From assembly GCA_964521865.1 (NCBI GenBank), contig CAZFTJ010000007.1, positions 114,325 through 178,324 of the forward strand: a DNA stretch of 64,000 nt, in the 5' to 3' direction. How positions within the stretch are numbered: the first letter of the stretch is position 1; each line of letters begins with the position of its first letter. The notes under the pieces were generated by a model. The model saw nothing but the letters and a program-made list of their open reading frames with translations, did no database searches and had not been told where the DNA came from. A program made the translations under genes and the position numbers. Shown here in pieces: positions 9,445 through 17,939 of this stretch. The stretch comes from CAYSRJ01 sp964521865 (GTDB lineage Bacteria > Spirochaetota > B62-G9 > DRHN01).

Positions 9445-10989
9445 ATGCAGTCGGTTGAAAATAACATTCCGGTACAAAATACCAGCTTTCCAATGGATAA
9501 GATCGTACATAAAAGAAAAACCCCTGTACTTCTCATGCTCAGTCTGGCGTCTCTTTTGGCGGCGCAGCTGGCTTTTGCAGACCCGGGCGACGGGAAGAAT
9601 GTTTTTATAATTCCGATAAAAGGAGAGATAAATCGCTCGCTCGTTGTCTTCATTCGGAGAAGTATAGAGCAGGCAAAAACAAAGAATGCGGATGTGATAC
9701 TCTTCGATATAAACACCTTCGGCGGGAGGGTGGATTCCGCGTTGCAGATCGCCACCCTCATCGGATCCGCCGAACCTGCACAAACCGTGGCATATGTGAC
9801 ATCCGGTCCCGAGAGTACAGGCGTGAGCTGGTCGGCAGGAGCCCTTATTTCCTTTTCCTGCAATCGCATATACATGGCTCCGGGAACCTCCCTCGGCGCT
9901 GCTGCACCGGTGATTATGAGCCCTGAAGGAACTCAGGCTGCATCCGAAAAAGTGGTAAGCGCTCTGAGAGCGCAGGTTGCGGCATTGGCCGAGAAAAACG
10001 GGTATCCCGTCGGCATTGCCAGGGCCATGGTAGATGCCGATATTGTGCTCAAAGAGGTATATGTCGACGGCACGCTTACCGTTATGACGGATGAAGAGCT
10101 CAAAGATGCGCAAAGGGAGGCAAAAAAAAGCGGAAAAACAATTGAAGAGGGCAAGACCGTATCCTCAGCCGGCAAGCTTCTGACTCTGACCGCCGGCGAG
10201 ATGGAGCGATACGGTGTTTCTTCCGGAACGGTCCGTGACACGTCTGTTATTTTCAGGGACCTGGGTGTGGAAAATCCCCGGGTAACGGATCTTGCACCGT
10301 CTGCAGCGGATCGTGCCGTCGATTTTATAACAAGCTCGGCATTCACGAGCCTCCTCATAATCGCAGGCCTCGTTGCTCTGTTCATAGAAATTACGAGCCC
10401 TGGATTCGGTGTTCCGGGTACGATCGCGATTATCTGCTTTGCCGTCGTGTTTGCAGGATACGCCCTGCTCGGCACCGTCGGATCCGTTGAGCTGATTATG
10501 TTCGTTATGGGTCTCATCCTGCTGGTTCTCGAAATCTTTATTATTCCGGGCTTCGGTGTCGCCGGTATAACGGGTATTATTCTCATTGTCGCTTCACTGG
10601 TTTTATCCATGCAGGGTTTTGTGCTTCCCTCTTTCGAGTGGCAGAGAGGAGTCCTTCGAAGAAATCTGCTCGTCGTCGGTCTGAGCATGGTGTCATCGTT
10701 CGTTATATTCGGCGTTCTCGCCTATTCGCTGCCCCAGCTTCGCCTGTTCAGCAGGCTTACGCTCGGCGCATCGCAGAAGGCTGAAGAGGGGTTTACCGTG
10801 CAGACAAAGGAGGAGGGAGAGCTCGTCGGAAAACGCGGTACAGCGGTGACAACGCTTCGCCCCTCGGGCAAAGCGGAGATCGGGGAGGAGATCCTTTATG
10901 TGGAGACCGACGGCGAGTTTGTAGAGTCAGGAACGCCCGTCGAAGTTGTCGAGGTAAGCGGAAATCGGATACGGGTGAGGAAATGCTGA
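9445..10989 (+). CDS. nfeD: Membrane-bound serine protease NfeD (long form)
   Basis: A 514-residue protein in the usual NfeD1b order: signal peptide, ClpP-like serine protease domain (about 50-260), four or five membrane helices (about 320-450), and a C-terminal OB-fold (about 460-514). The nucleophile is probably Ser130 in WSAGALISFSC, with GGRVDSA as the oxyanion-loop equivalent; Lys169 is a candidate partner base. The family degrades or processes membrane proteins such as stomatins. A second start at 9493 would give a tidier signal peptide, and neither has a strong ribosome site. It is followed after one base by a short NfeD and then FloA. Confidence 0.92.
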   Translation: MQSVENNIPVQNTSFPMDKIVHKRKTPVLLMLSLASLLAAQLAFADPGDGKNVFIIPIKGEINRSLVVFIRRSIEQAKTKNADVILFDINTFGGRVDSALQIATLIGSAEPAQTVAYVTSGPESTGVSWSAGALISFSCNRIYMAPGTSLGAAAPVIMSPEGTQAASEKVVSALRAQVAALAEKNGYPVGIARAMVDADIVLKEVYVDGTLTVMTDEELKDAQREAKKSGKTIEEGKTVSSAGKLLTLTAGEMERYGVSSGTVRDTSVIFRDLGVENPRVTDLAPSAADRAVDFITSSAFTSLLIIAGLVALFIEITSPGFGVPGTIAIICFAVVFAGYALLGTVGSVELIMFVMGLILLVLEIFIIPGFGVAGITGIILIVASLVLSMQGFVLPSFEWQRGVLRRNLLVVGLSMVSSFVIFGVLAYSLPQLRLFSRLTLGASQKAEEGFTVQTKEEGELVGKRGTAVTTLRPSGKAEIGEEILYVETDGEFVESGTPVEVVEVSGNRIRVRKC

Positions 10990-10990
10990 C

Positions 10991-11491
10991 ATGAACCTGT
11001 GGATTCCAGTACTGCTCTATATTGTGGGGTTTGTGGCGCTGTTTCTCGAGCTTTTTGTCCCGGCAGCCGGCATGATAGGCGCAGCCGGGATCATCTGTAT
11101 GATTATCGGAACAGTGCTCGGATACAGAAATTTCGGCACGCTCGTCGGCTCCCTTTTTCTTACCGGTACCCTTATAGGAACGCCCGCAATGATTATTATC
11201 GGCCTGAAGGTTTTCCCGAAGACCTTTGTTGGGAAGAGACTGATTCTATGGGCTTCGCAGAAGAGGGAGGCGGGGTTCTCTTCCTTCACTGGTGAGCTGT
11301 ATGAGGGCCTTTTGGGCAGGGAGGGGACCGCTGTTACGACGCTCAGGCCTTCTGGAATGGCACTCATAGCGGATAGAAAGTACAGTGTTGTCACGACCGG
11401 TGAGATGATCGAGAAGGGGGCGGCAGTGTATGTGGTGAAAGTGGAGGGAAGCAGGATAGTGGTGCGAAGAAAACGAACCGACACAGGTTAA
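10991..11491 (+). CDS. Short NfeD-family membrane protein
   Basis: A 166-residue protein with three or four membrane helices and a C-terminal OB-fold, without the protease domain. The OB segment shares GTAVTTLRPSG with the long NfeD just upstream, so the two probably arose by duplication of the C-terminal half. Short NfeDs usually sit next to flotillin/stomatin genes and are thought to bind them; floA is the next gene. The start codon is one base after the preceding stop, indicating translational coupling. Confidence 0.9.
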   Translation: MNLWIPVLLYIVGFVALFLELFVPAAGMIGAAGIICMIIGTVLGYRNFGTLVGSLFLTGTLIGTPAMIIIGLKVFPKTFVGKRLILWASQKREAGFSSFTGELYEGLLGREGTAVTTLRPSGMALIADRKYSVVTTGEMIEKGAAVYVVKVEGSRIVVRRKRTDTG

Positions 11492-11756
11492 AGCAGTTGT
11501 GTGCAGGTTTAGTTATGGACAGTTGTAAAAAAAGCTGTCAAATTTAATAGAGGGTGAGGGGAAGCGTTCGCACGTTCGAATTCGTGCATCGTTACATAAC
11601 CGACGAAGGGCCGGGCTGCAGCCGGGGACTTTAAAAGGCGCAGGTGCATACGATGTACCGTATTGCAGTTTTTCGCGCTTAACGCGTATGGGATGGGGGT
11701 ATTCGATAAAAGGCCGGTGTTTCTCATGATACACTGAACGGCCGTGGAGATAAAAA

Positions 11757-12749
11757 ATGTGGTATATACTGTATGTCTTTATCGGAATCGTCGCACTAAT
11801 CTTCATCATACTGTTCATCAAGTTTTTCGGCCTGTGGTTCAGGGCGCTTCTTTCCGGCGCGCCGGTGGGCGTCGCAAAGCTTATCGGCATGTGGCTGAGA
11901 AAGGTCAATCCGTCCGTCATCGTCGACAGCAGAATCATGCTCGTCAAGGCCGGTATACCAATAGATACCGATCTTCTCGAGACTCACTATCTGGCACGGG
12001 GGAATGTGCTCAGGGTCGCCATGTCGCTCGTTGCCGCGAACAAGGCGAACATACCGCTCTCCTTTCAGAAATCCGCGGCCATAGATCTTGCGGGGAGGGA
12101 CGTGCTCGATGCGGTTAAAACGAGCGTCAACCCGAAGGTTATCGACTGCCCGGACCCCGGCAAAGGGAAGCAGACAATCGATGCTGTTGCAAAGGACGGT
12201 ATTCAGCTGAAGGCGAAGGCCAGGGTAACGGTACGAGCGAACATCGAGCGCCTGGTAGGCGGAGCCACGGAGGAGACGATAATCGCCCGCGTTGGTGAAG
12301 GAATCGTGACCACCATCGGGTCTGCGGAAACCTACAAGGATGTACTCGAAAACCCGGACCTGATATCGAAGAGAGTCCTGGAGAAAGGACTTGATGCGGG
12401 TACTGCCTTTGAGATTCTCTCAATAGATATAGCGGATGTCGATGTGGGAGACAATGTCGGTGCGAAACTCCAGGCTGACCAGGCGGAGGCAGACAAGAGA
12501 CGGTTTCAGGCGGAGGCCGAGAAGAGACGGGCCGCTGCAAAAGCGCGGGAACAGGAGATGCTCGCACTCGTGCAGGAGAACAGGGCAAAGGTTGTGCTCG
12601 CCGAGGCTGAGGTGCCGAAAGCAATGGCCGATGCCTTCAGGAAGGGGAATATGGGAATTATGGATTACTACCGCATGCGGAACATTCAGGCGGACACCGA
12701 TATGCGTAAGAGCATAAGCGGTGAGGGAAAGCCGAAAGAGGGACAGTGA
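11757..12749 (+). CDS. floA: Flotillin-like protein FloA
   Basis: A 330-residue protein matching bacterial FloA (UPF0365) over its whole length: an N-terminal membrane hairpin (1-25), an SPFH-like core (RVTVRANIERLVGGATEETIIARVGEG) and the C-terminal Ala/Glu-rich helix QADQAEADKRRFQAEAEKRR. FloA oligomerises in membrane microdomains and affects membrane fluidity and protein complexes. A 265-base gap separates it from the NfeD genes, so it may have its own promoter, though I see no good one. It overlaps the following gene by one base. Confidence 0.95.
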   Translation: MWYILYVFIGIVALIFIILFIKFFGLWFRALLSGAPVGVAKLIGMWLRKVNPSVIVDSRIMLVKAGIPIDTDLLETHYLARGNVLRVAMSLVAANKANIPLSFQKSAAIDLAGRDVLDAVKTSVNPKVIDCPDPGKGKQTIDAVAKDGIQLKAKARVTVRANIERLVGGATEETIIARVGEGIVTTIGSAETYKDVLENPDLISKRVLEKGLDAGTAFEILSIDIADVDVGDNVGAKLQADQAEADKRRFQAEAEKRRAAAKAREQEMLALVQENRAKVVLAEAEVPKAMADAFRKGNMGIMDYYRMRNIQADTDMRKSISGEGKPKEGQ

Positions 12750-13369
12750 TGCAGCTGGTATTCCTCCTCATATTTATGGTTTTTATATTTCTCAACGTCA
12801 TTCTGGGGCTGGTGTCTTCCAGAAAAAAGAGAAAGCGTCAGGCAGCCGAGATGCATCGGCGGGAAGAAACGGCCGAACAAAAGCCCGAAAGGCTTGAAGA
12901 ATCTTTTAAAGAGCATAGAGAATACGAGGAGGGTCCGAAAATAACTCCGGGGGCGGGTCCCCATATAAAGCCCCCATCTGTTGCTGAAGAGGTCTCAAGC
13001 ACCCTTTCCGGGAAGCCGCACGGCGTTTCGATCAAAGGGCCTTCTCAGCCGCCTGTTGTGCGGAAAATTTTTCCCGTGACGAGCGATGTCTCGTTTCTCC
13101 ATGAACAAACGGCCGACAATATCTTCGCTCCCCAGTACACTCTTTCAGAAGAGATTCAGCCCTCTCCTGAGCAGGAGCCGAAACCGCAGGAACAGGCAGA
13201 AACCTTCGACTTCCGGTTTGGGCCAGGCGATGCCGGCATGCCTCCTGAGACCGGAATAAAGAGACCTGCCATTTCGGCAGTACAAAAACTGGAGGCGTTT
13301 CCTCCTCTGAAGAGGGCTATTGTATTTTCAGAGATTCTCGGCATTCCCAAAGGACTCTCCGGATTTTGA
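12749..13369 (+). CDS. Hypothetical single-pass membrane protein coupled to floA
   Basis: A 206-residue protein: one N-terminal membrane segment (about 3-22), a basic stop-transfer patch (RKKRKR), a long Pro/Glu-rich low-complexity middle, and a short conserved-looking C-terminal helix (RAIVFSEILGIPKGL). I do not know a named family. The ATG overlaps the floA stop (TGATG); a GTG three bases earlier is also possible. The layout suggests a tethered partner of FloA whose C-terminal helix docks to something in the cytoplasm, which is inference only. Confidence 0.75.
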   Translation: MQLVFLLIFMVFIFLNVILGLVSSRKKRKRQAAEMHRREETAEQKPERLEESFKEHREYEEGPKITPGAGPHIKPPSVAEEVSSTLSGKPHGVSIKGPSQPPVVRKIFPVTSDVSFLHEQTADNIFAPQYTLSEEIQPSPEQEPKPQEQAETFDFRFGPGDAGMPPETGIKRPAISAVQKLEAFPPLKRAIVFSEILGIPKGLSGF

Positions 13370-13399
13370 CCATCCCGCTGCATTTATTTCGCACGTATC

Positions 13400-14257
13400 T
13401 CAAAATGTCCCGATCCCTATAAGAATCAGGCCGATAATCGCGGTTGCTATTCCTCCGGCCTGTTTGGCGCTTATTTTCTCGTCGAGAAACTTTACCGCCA
13501 TAAGTGCGACAAGTGCAGGATATACCGAGGATACGGAAACGATAAGCGAGACTTTCCCGTAATTAAAGGCGATAAGAAATAAAACGGCACCTGTCAGGTG
13601 AATAATGATGCCGATAAAGGTCCCAAGGAAGCATCGGCGAGAAAAAACCGGCGTTTTTCTATTTTTCCCGTCGAGCAGAAAGTTCAGCCAGGATACTCCG
13701 TTCGATACCAGGGCAAGGAATACTATATGGGTATACGCGCCGACTATATTTATCGAAAGCTTTGTAATGAAATCTCCTGTGCCGATGGTCACCGCTCCAG
13801 CCATGCCCCACAGTATCCACGAGTAATTCCTGCTTTTATGGAGCGGATGGTTTTCCGGCAGGGCCACGGTCACGCAGCCCGAGAGTATGAGTGCGATGCC
13901 GGCATACTGGAACAGTGTGAGACGCTCGTTCAGAAAGAAATAGGAAAGAACGATGGTTGCAACGGGGTAGCCGGAAACGACCGTTCCCGTGAGGGATATC
14001 TGCCCCTTGGAGATGGCATAGAAAAACACGTGGTACAGCATCGAAGACAAAAAGACATAGATAAAAACAATCGATGGAGGGCGGGCTATGGAGAATCGAC
14101 CCAGCAGGAGCGCTGCCGGTATATAGATGAAGAGCGAAAGCAGATCGTTGAGGATGTTGTTCCACAGCGGAGGGATTGTTTCAAACCCTCTCTTTATCAG
14201 TATCTGTCCGACAGACCAGAAAATCGCCGCACCAATGGCAAGAGGAAACCAGAGCAT
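13400..14257 (-). CDS. EamA/DMT-family transporter
   Basis: A 285-residue protein with about ten hydrophobic helices arranged as two EamA repeats, typical of drug/metabolite transporters. The repeat end LSYFFLNERLTLFQYAGIALILSG in the first half is mirrored by MAVKFLDEKISAKQAGG in the second half, the usual inner signature of each repeat. Substrate unknown. It is convergent with the floA-linked gene (31 bases between stops) and has no operon partner. Confidence 0.88.
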   Translation of the reverse strand: MLWFPLAIGAAIFWSVGQILIKRGFETIPPLWNNILNDLLSLFIYIPAALLLGRFSIARPPSIVFIYVFLSSMLYHVFFYAISKGQISLTGTVVSGYPVATIVLSYFFLNERLTLFQYAGIALILSGCVTVALPENHPLHKSRNYSWILWGMAGAVTIGTGDFITKLSINIVGAYTHIVFLALVSNGVSWLNFLLDGKNRKTPVFSRRCFLGTFIGIIIHLTGAVLFLIAFNYGKVSLIVSVSSVYPALVALMAVKFLDEKISAKQAGGIATAIIGLILIGIGTF

Positions 14258-14451
14258 GGCAGGAGTATACTACAGCAATGCAGGAAACCGCAATCAAAAG
14301 TTGCTTACTATACATGGCTGACAAAATCAAGCATTGAAGGATTGATGAGATAAATACGACTTAAAACCGCTTGCGGCCTGTAAATAAAGATTGCTATGTT
14401 GCTGATAGTGAAGTAGAATCAGTGTGAAAAACGATCCCGGAGACCGAATAT

Positions 14452-15144
14452 ATGGAAACTATGAAGAGAAGAGAGTTCATACGGATGATTTTTGGGACGG
14501 CGGCAGCAGCTCTGCTGGTGAAACACCCGTTCAGGCTTATTGCAGCGTCCAGGAATGAGGACTGGGAAATGCCCGTGGAGGGAAGAATCAGTTTTGCTGC
14601 GGGCGAAGTGTATATCAATGATGTCATGGTCGAATCCGGGGCGGCGGTCGGCGAGCAGGATACGGTTCGTACAGGGCCGGGGTCTGAAGCCGATGTCGAG
14701 ATCAGGGATTTTGCCGTGTTCCATCTCAAGGAAAAAAGCAGTGTCACGATAGAAAATATCCTTGATCAGCCGAATATCAGGGTGAAAAAGGGTTGGTTTC
14801 TTCTTATCGTTAAGAGAAAGAATGGTTTTATGGTCGAATCTCCGACAACTCTGGCAGGGGTGCGCGGCACGGTGATATTCTTCAATGTGCTGGATGAAAA
14901 GAGGGCATACTTCTGCGACTGCAACGGCAAAGTGGAGTTGACAGATGCCGGGACAAAAAGACCTATAAAAAAGGTAGTGAGCCAGTACCACACAGCCTTT
15001 CATCTGAGCAGAAGTGCCTCGGGAGTCGAGCTTGAGAGAGCCGAGCTGCTCTACCATAATGATGAGGATATTCTGAGAATAGCCGACAGATTCAAGAGAG
15101 AAACGCTGGTATTCAGAAAAAGCAGGGAATCCAAACGCTACTGA
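14452..15144 (+). CDS. FecR-domain protein with Tat-type signal
   Basis: A 230-residue protein. The N-terminus KRREFIRMIFGTAAAALL has the twin-arginine pattern and a hydrophobic core, so export by Tat is likely. Residues about 45-150 form a FecR beta-rich domain (GAAVGEQDTVRTGPGSEADV, then TTLAGVRGTVIFF). FecR domains usually sit in sigma regulators or in envelope proteins that bind peptidoglycan or polymers; no sigma factor is adjacent, so the latter is more likely. It stands alone. An ATG at 14461 is an alternative start. Confidence 0.8.
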   Translation: METMKRREFIRMIFGTAAAALLVKHPFRLIAASRNEDWEMPVEGRISFAAGEVYINDVMVESGAAVGEQDTVRTGPGSEADVEIRDFAVFHLKEKSSVTIENILDQPNIRVKKGWFLLIVKRKNGFMVESPTTLAGVRGTVIFFNVLDEKRAYFCDCNGKVELTDAGTKRPIKKVVSQYHTAFHLSRSASGVELERAELLYHNDEDILRIADRFKRETLVFRKSRESKRY

Positions 15145-15295
15145 TTGGAGGACCGCTTGAGGTTCTGTATACGCCCGGTTCGGTAAATGAAGCGGGCATG
15201 AAGCCGTATCCCGACAGCCGGAATACGTTGTAGAACAAATTCAGGTGCGTGTACCGGCTGCTTTATTATGATGCAAAGCGGGGGACAACAGAGCA

Positions 15296-15820
15296 TTAAC
15301 AGCCGTTCCGGCCGGATTTCATCCAGTGCAGAGCTGCGAATGCCGCTATCCCGCCGAATCCCGCGAGAGCGTTGAAACCCACATCGCGTAAATCGTACAC
15401 CCTGTTTGGAAGAAAGTATTGAATGGCTTCGTCGACATACCCGGCTGCCGCCGCCGCAGCGAGCGCTACGCATGCCGCCTTTTTACCATCCCACCTATCG
15501 CTCAGGGCGCTTGACAGCATAAATCCGAGAAGTCCGTATTCCAAAAGATGAATTCTCTCGACCGGTATCTTCATCTTAAGGAACAGTACGCCGTATGTGC
15601 CGAAAACCGGAATGAGGAGCAGAATTCTGAAGATATGGGGCCTCAATCTCAGCACGTAGAGGGCAGCCAGCAGAAAAAAAACAGCGGTTATGACGTATAT
15701 GGTGAGAGAAAGCATTCCTCTTTCACTGAGGAACGTTGTTATGAACCGGATGATGTACAGCGTCGAATATATGAGTAGTATCTCTGCAACGATAACAATC
15801 CACTTCGTCCTGGTTTTCAT
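15296..15820 (-). CDS. VanZ-like membrane protein
   Basis: A 174-residue protein with five predicted membrane segments. The VanZ signature is clear: ERIHLLEYGLLGFM in the middle and GYVDEAIQYFLPNRVYDLRD near the C-terminus. The family is linked to teicoplanin resistance and cell-envelope processes, but its biochemistry is not settled. The start lies 58 bases from the neighbouring 6-phosphogluconate dehydrogenase stop on the same strand, so the two may be co-transcribed. Confidence 0.88.
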   Translation of the reverse strand: MKTRTKWIVIVAEILLIYSTLYIIRFITTFLSERGMLSLTIYVITAVFFLLAALYVLRLRPHIFRILLLIPVFGTYGVLFLKMKIPVERIHLLEYGLLGFMLSSALSDRWDGKKAACVALAAAAAAGYVDEAIQYFLPNRVYDLRDVGFNALAGFGGIAAFAALHWMKSGRNGC

Positions 15821-15878
15821 AATTTTCCCGTTTGTGCGCGCCGGGTGCGATTTTCAAAGGCTTCGCCGATCATAGAGG

Positions 15879-16784
15879 CTACTCCTCTTTCATTTCATGT
15901 CCGCCGAACTGGTTTCTCATCGCGGATAGGAGCTTGTCGGAGAAGGGGTTTTCCATTCGAGAGCGGAAGCGCCTGAATAACGACATCGATATAACCGGCG
16001 ACGAACATTCTTCTTCGATCGACTCGATCACAGCCCACCGGCCTTCGCCGGAGTCGGGAACATAGGCGGCTATGCCGTCGAGATCGGGGTTTTCCGCAAG
16101 GACCCTTTCGATGAGGTCCAGGAGCCAGGAGCGGACGACGCTTCCGAATCTCCAGATTCCGGCTATCTGATGCAGGTCGAGATCGAATTCATCTTTGAGC
16201 TTCATAAGCTCAAATCCTTCGGCATATGCCTGCGCCAGACCGTACTCAATACCGTTGTGAACCATCTTTACGAAGTGCCCCGCACCTGTCGGGCCGACAT
16301 GTCCCCATCCTGTATCAGGCCCGGGTGCAAGCGTCTGAAAGATAGGTACAAGACGCAGAACGACTCTTTTTTCTCCTCCGACCATAATGCTGTACCCCTG
16401 TTCGAGGCCCCATACTCCGCCGCTTGTTCCGACGTCGATATAGTCGAGACCGTTCTTTTTGAGCTCGATGGCGCGTCGTATATCGTCTTTGTAGTAGCTG
16501 TTGCCGCCGTCGATGATGGCGTCCCCGGGTTCCAGAACAGCGGCCAGGTCTGAAATCGTCCGCTCGGTCGGTTTTCCGGCGGGTACCATTACCCATACGG
16601 CCCGCGGCGGCTTCAATTTTTCTACAATACCATTCAATGATACGCTCCCGAGAGCTCCCTCCTTCTCTAACTGTTTAACGTTGTTTCCGTCGAGATCGAA
16701 TACCACGCACACATGGCCTCCCTTTATGAGCCGCCTCGTCATGTTTGCCCCCATCTTCCCGAGTCCAACCATTCCTATCTGCAT
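15879..16784 (-). CDS. gnd: 6-phosphogluconate dehydrogenase, NAD-type short form
   Basis: A 301-residue protein of the short GndA/YqeC class. It starts with the Rossmann motif GLGKMGANM, contains DGGNSYYKDD and YIDVGTSGGVWGLEQGYSIMVGG (substrate loop), and GAGHFVKMVHNGIEYGLAQAYAEG with the catalytic Lys and following Asn. The enzyme oxidatively decarboxylates 6-phosphogluconate to ribulose 5-phosphate. The short form (about 300 rather than 470 residues) usually prefers NAD. No glucose-6-phosphate dehydrogenase is visible nearby. Confidence 0.92.
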   Translation of the reverse strand: MQIGMVGLGKMGANMTRRLIKGGHVCVVFDLDGNNVKQLEKEGALGSVSLNGIVEKLKPPRAVWVMVPAGKPTERTISDLAAVLEPGDAIIDGGNSYYKDDIRRAIELKKNGLDYIDVGTSGGVWGLEQGYSIMVGGEKRVVLRLVPIFQTLAPGPDTGWGHVGPTGAGHFVKMVHNGIEYGLAQAYAEGFELMKLKDEFDLDLHQIAGIWRFGSVVRSWLLDLIERVLAENPDLDGIAAYVPDSGEGRWAVIESIEEECSSPVISMSLFRRFRSRMENPFSDKLLSAMRNQFGGHEMKEE

Positions 16785-16918
16785 TGTCTGTCTCCTTGAA
16801 ACAAGAGTGCATAATGCTGCACTTAAAAAATAGCGTAACGTACGATAAAATCAAGCTTATGAGGGGATTGACAGGCTCGCGTGCCTATATTTTTGCCGCC
16901 CATGAGGGTAAATAATCC

Positions 16919-16947
16919 TTGACGAGATGCAGTATGAAATGCATAAT
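16919..16947 (+). promoter_or_regulatory. Sigma-70 promoter for the secreted protein at 16999
   Basis: TTGACG (16919-16924), a 17-base spacer and CATAAT (16942-16947), followed about 50 bases later by the AAGGGGGG ribosome site and ATG of the next gene. Confidence 0.5.
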
Positions 16948-16998
16948 GGAGATGGAAAATTCCAAAATCTATCTCTTATGCGCAAAGGGGGGCATTCT

Positions 16999-17715
16999 AT
17001 GAAAGTTTTAACAGTCGTACTTCTTCTACTTCTCTTCTGTGGGGCGATGGTTGCTTTTGCGGACACCGATCTGGTGTACGAGACGTTTTCGAGCAGTTCA
17101 CTTTCACGGTGGATGCCGGTAAGCGGAAACTGGAAGGTAATAAATGGAAGGCTTGTACAAACGGATACCAAAGAAACAATGGCGATGATTACCATACCGG
17201 TTCGCCAGTACGGAAAAATGCTCTACCAGTTCGATCTACGGTATGTGGACGGCGGGCAGGACGATTATGCGGGGTTCGGAATACATATCTGTGTGAACAA
17301 TCCGAGCACCGTACGGAGCTGGGGGAACGGGCAATCTTTGCTGGCCTGGGTGACCTGGGACCCCGGACACTACGGACAGCCCGGTGCGTTTCTCCAGGCA
17401 TATGAAAGCAGGGGTCTGACGGATATGGGTCTATGGGAAAGACTGTATCCCTCAAGCGATATTATGAAATACGGAGGTATGTACTACGTAAAAGATGAAT
17501 ATTTAAAGTATGAATACCTCAATTATACCGTTCCCGTAAAGCTCGAGATCGATACACGAACAGGAAAGGGCAAATTCTACGATCCTTTCGATCCGGACCG
17601 GTACTATTATCCCTTTGACCTGGGCGGTCCGATACGGTCGGGAAATTATTTTACCTTCAGGACGAATAGTGTGTCGGTCAGCATTGATAATTTCAGAGTT
17701 ACACGGCTCGATTGA
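16999..17715 (+). CDS. Secreted protein, probable LamG/DUF1080-like beta-sandwich
   Basis: A 238-residue protein with a classical signal peptide (cleavage near AFA at residue 22). The mature part begins DLVYETFSSSSLSRWMPVSGNWKVINGRLVQTD, a pattern typical of concanavalin-like sandwich domains that bind or degrade polysaccharide, and ends with SVSIDNFRV. I cannot assign a catalytic residue. The start at 16999 rather than 16927 is favoured because it is preceded by AAGGGGGG and places the signal peptide at the N-terminus. It is a one-gene unit closed by a terminator. Confidence 0.75.
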   Translation: MKVLTVVLLLLLFCGAMVAFADTDLVYETFSSSSLSRWMPVSGNWKVINGRLVQTDTKETMAMITIPVRQYGKMLYQFDLRYVDGGQDDYAGFGIHICVNNPSTVRSWGNGQSLLAWVTWDPGHYGQPGAFLQAYESRGLTDMGLWERLYPSSDIMKYGGMYYVKDEYLKYEYLNYTVPVKLEIDTRTGKGKFYDPFDPDRYYYPFDLGGPIRSGNYFTFRTNSVSVSIDNFRVTRLD

Positions 17716-17734
17716 TTAAAGTATTCGTCAAAAC

Positions 17735-17776
17735 AAGGGGGTATGCTCTTGCCGGTATGCCCCCCTTCTTTCTTTT
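17735..17776 (+). terminator. Rho-independent terminator
   Basis: The stem AAGGGGG (17735-17741) pairs with CCCCCTT (17761-17767), with a 19-base loop, and runs into a TTCTTTCTTTT tract, just after the secreted-protein gene. Confidence 0.6.
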
Positions 17777-17939
17777 GCAGTTTCCTCAAACAGTACTCAT
17801 ATTTATGAGAACTGCTTCCCCGCGATGTAAACGAAATCAATAAGGAGGAATGCTGAACGCGTATGTACCGGCTGAACACTGCCTTGATTTTTCGTACACC
17901 TCTCGTTATGGCACAGTGTGCTTTTTTCGGTGACATATA

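Noticed and set aside
9933..10688. A 251-residue open frame antisense to the long NfeD gene
   Set aside because: Ser/Thr/Arg/Ile-rich shadow of a strong coding frame with no ribosome site or family.
17850..17933. A 27-residue leader ORF ending six bases before the GH3 gene
   Set aside because: Its AGGAGG lies only one base before the ATG, too close for initiation; no repeat of amino acids suggesting attenuation.
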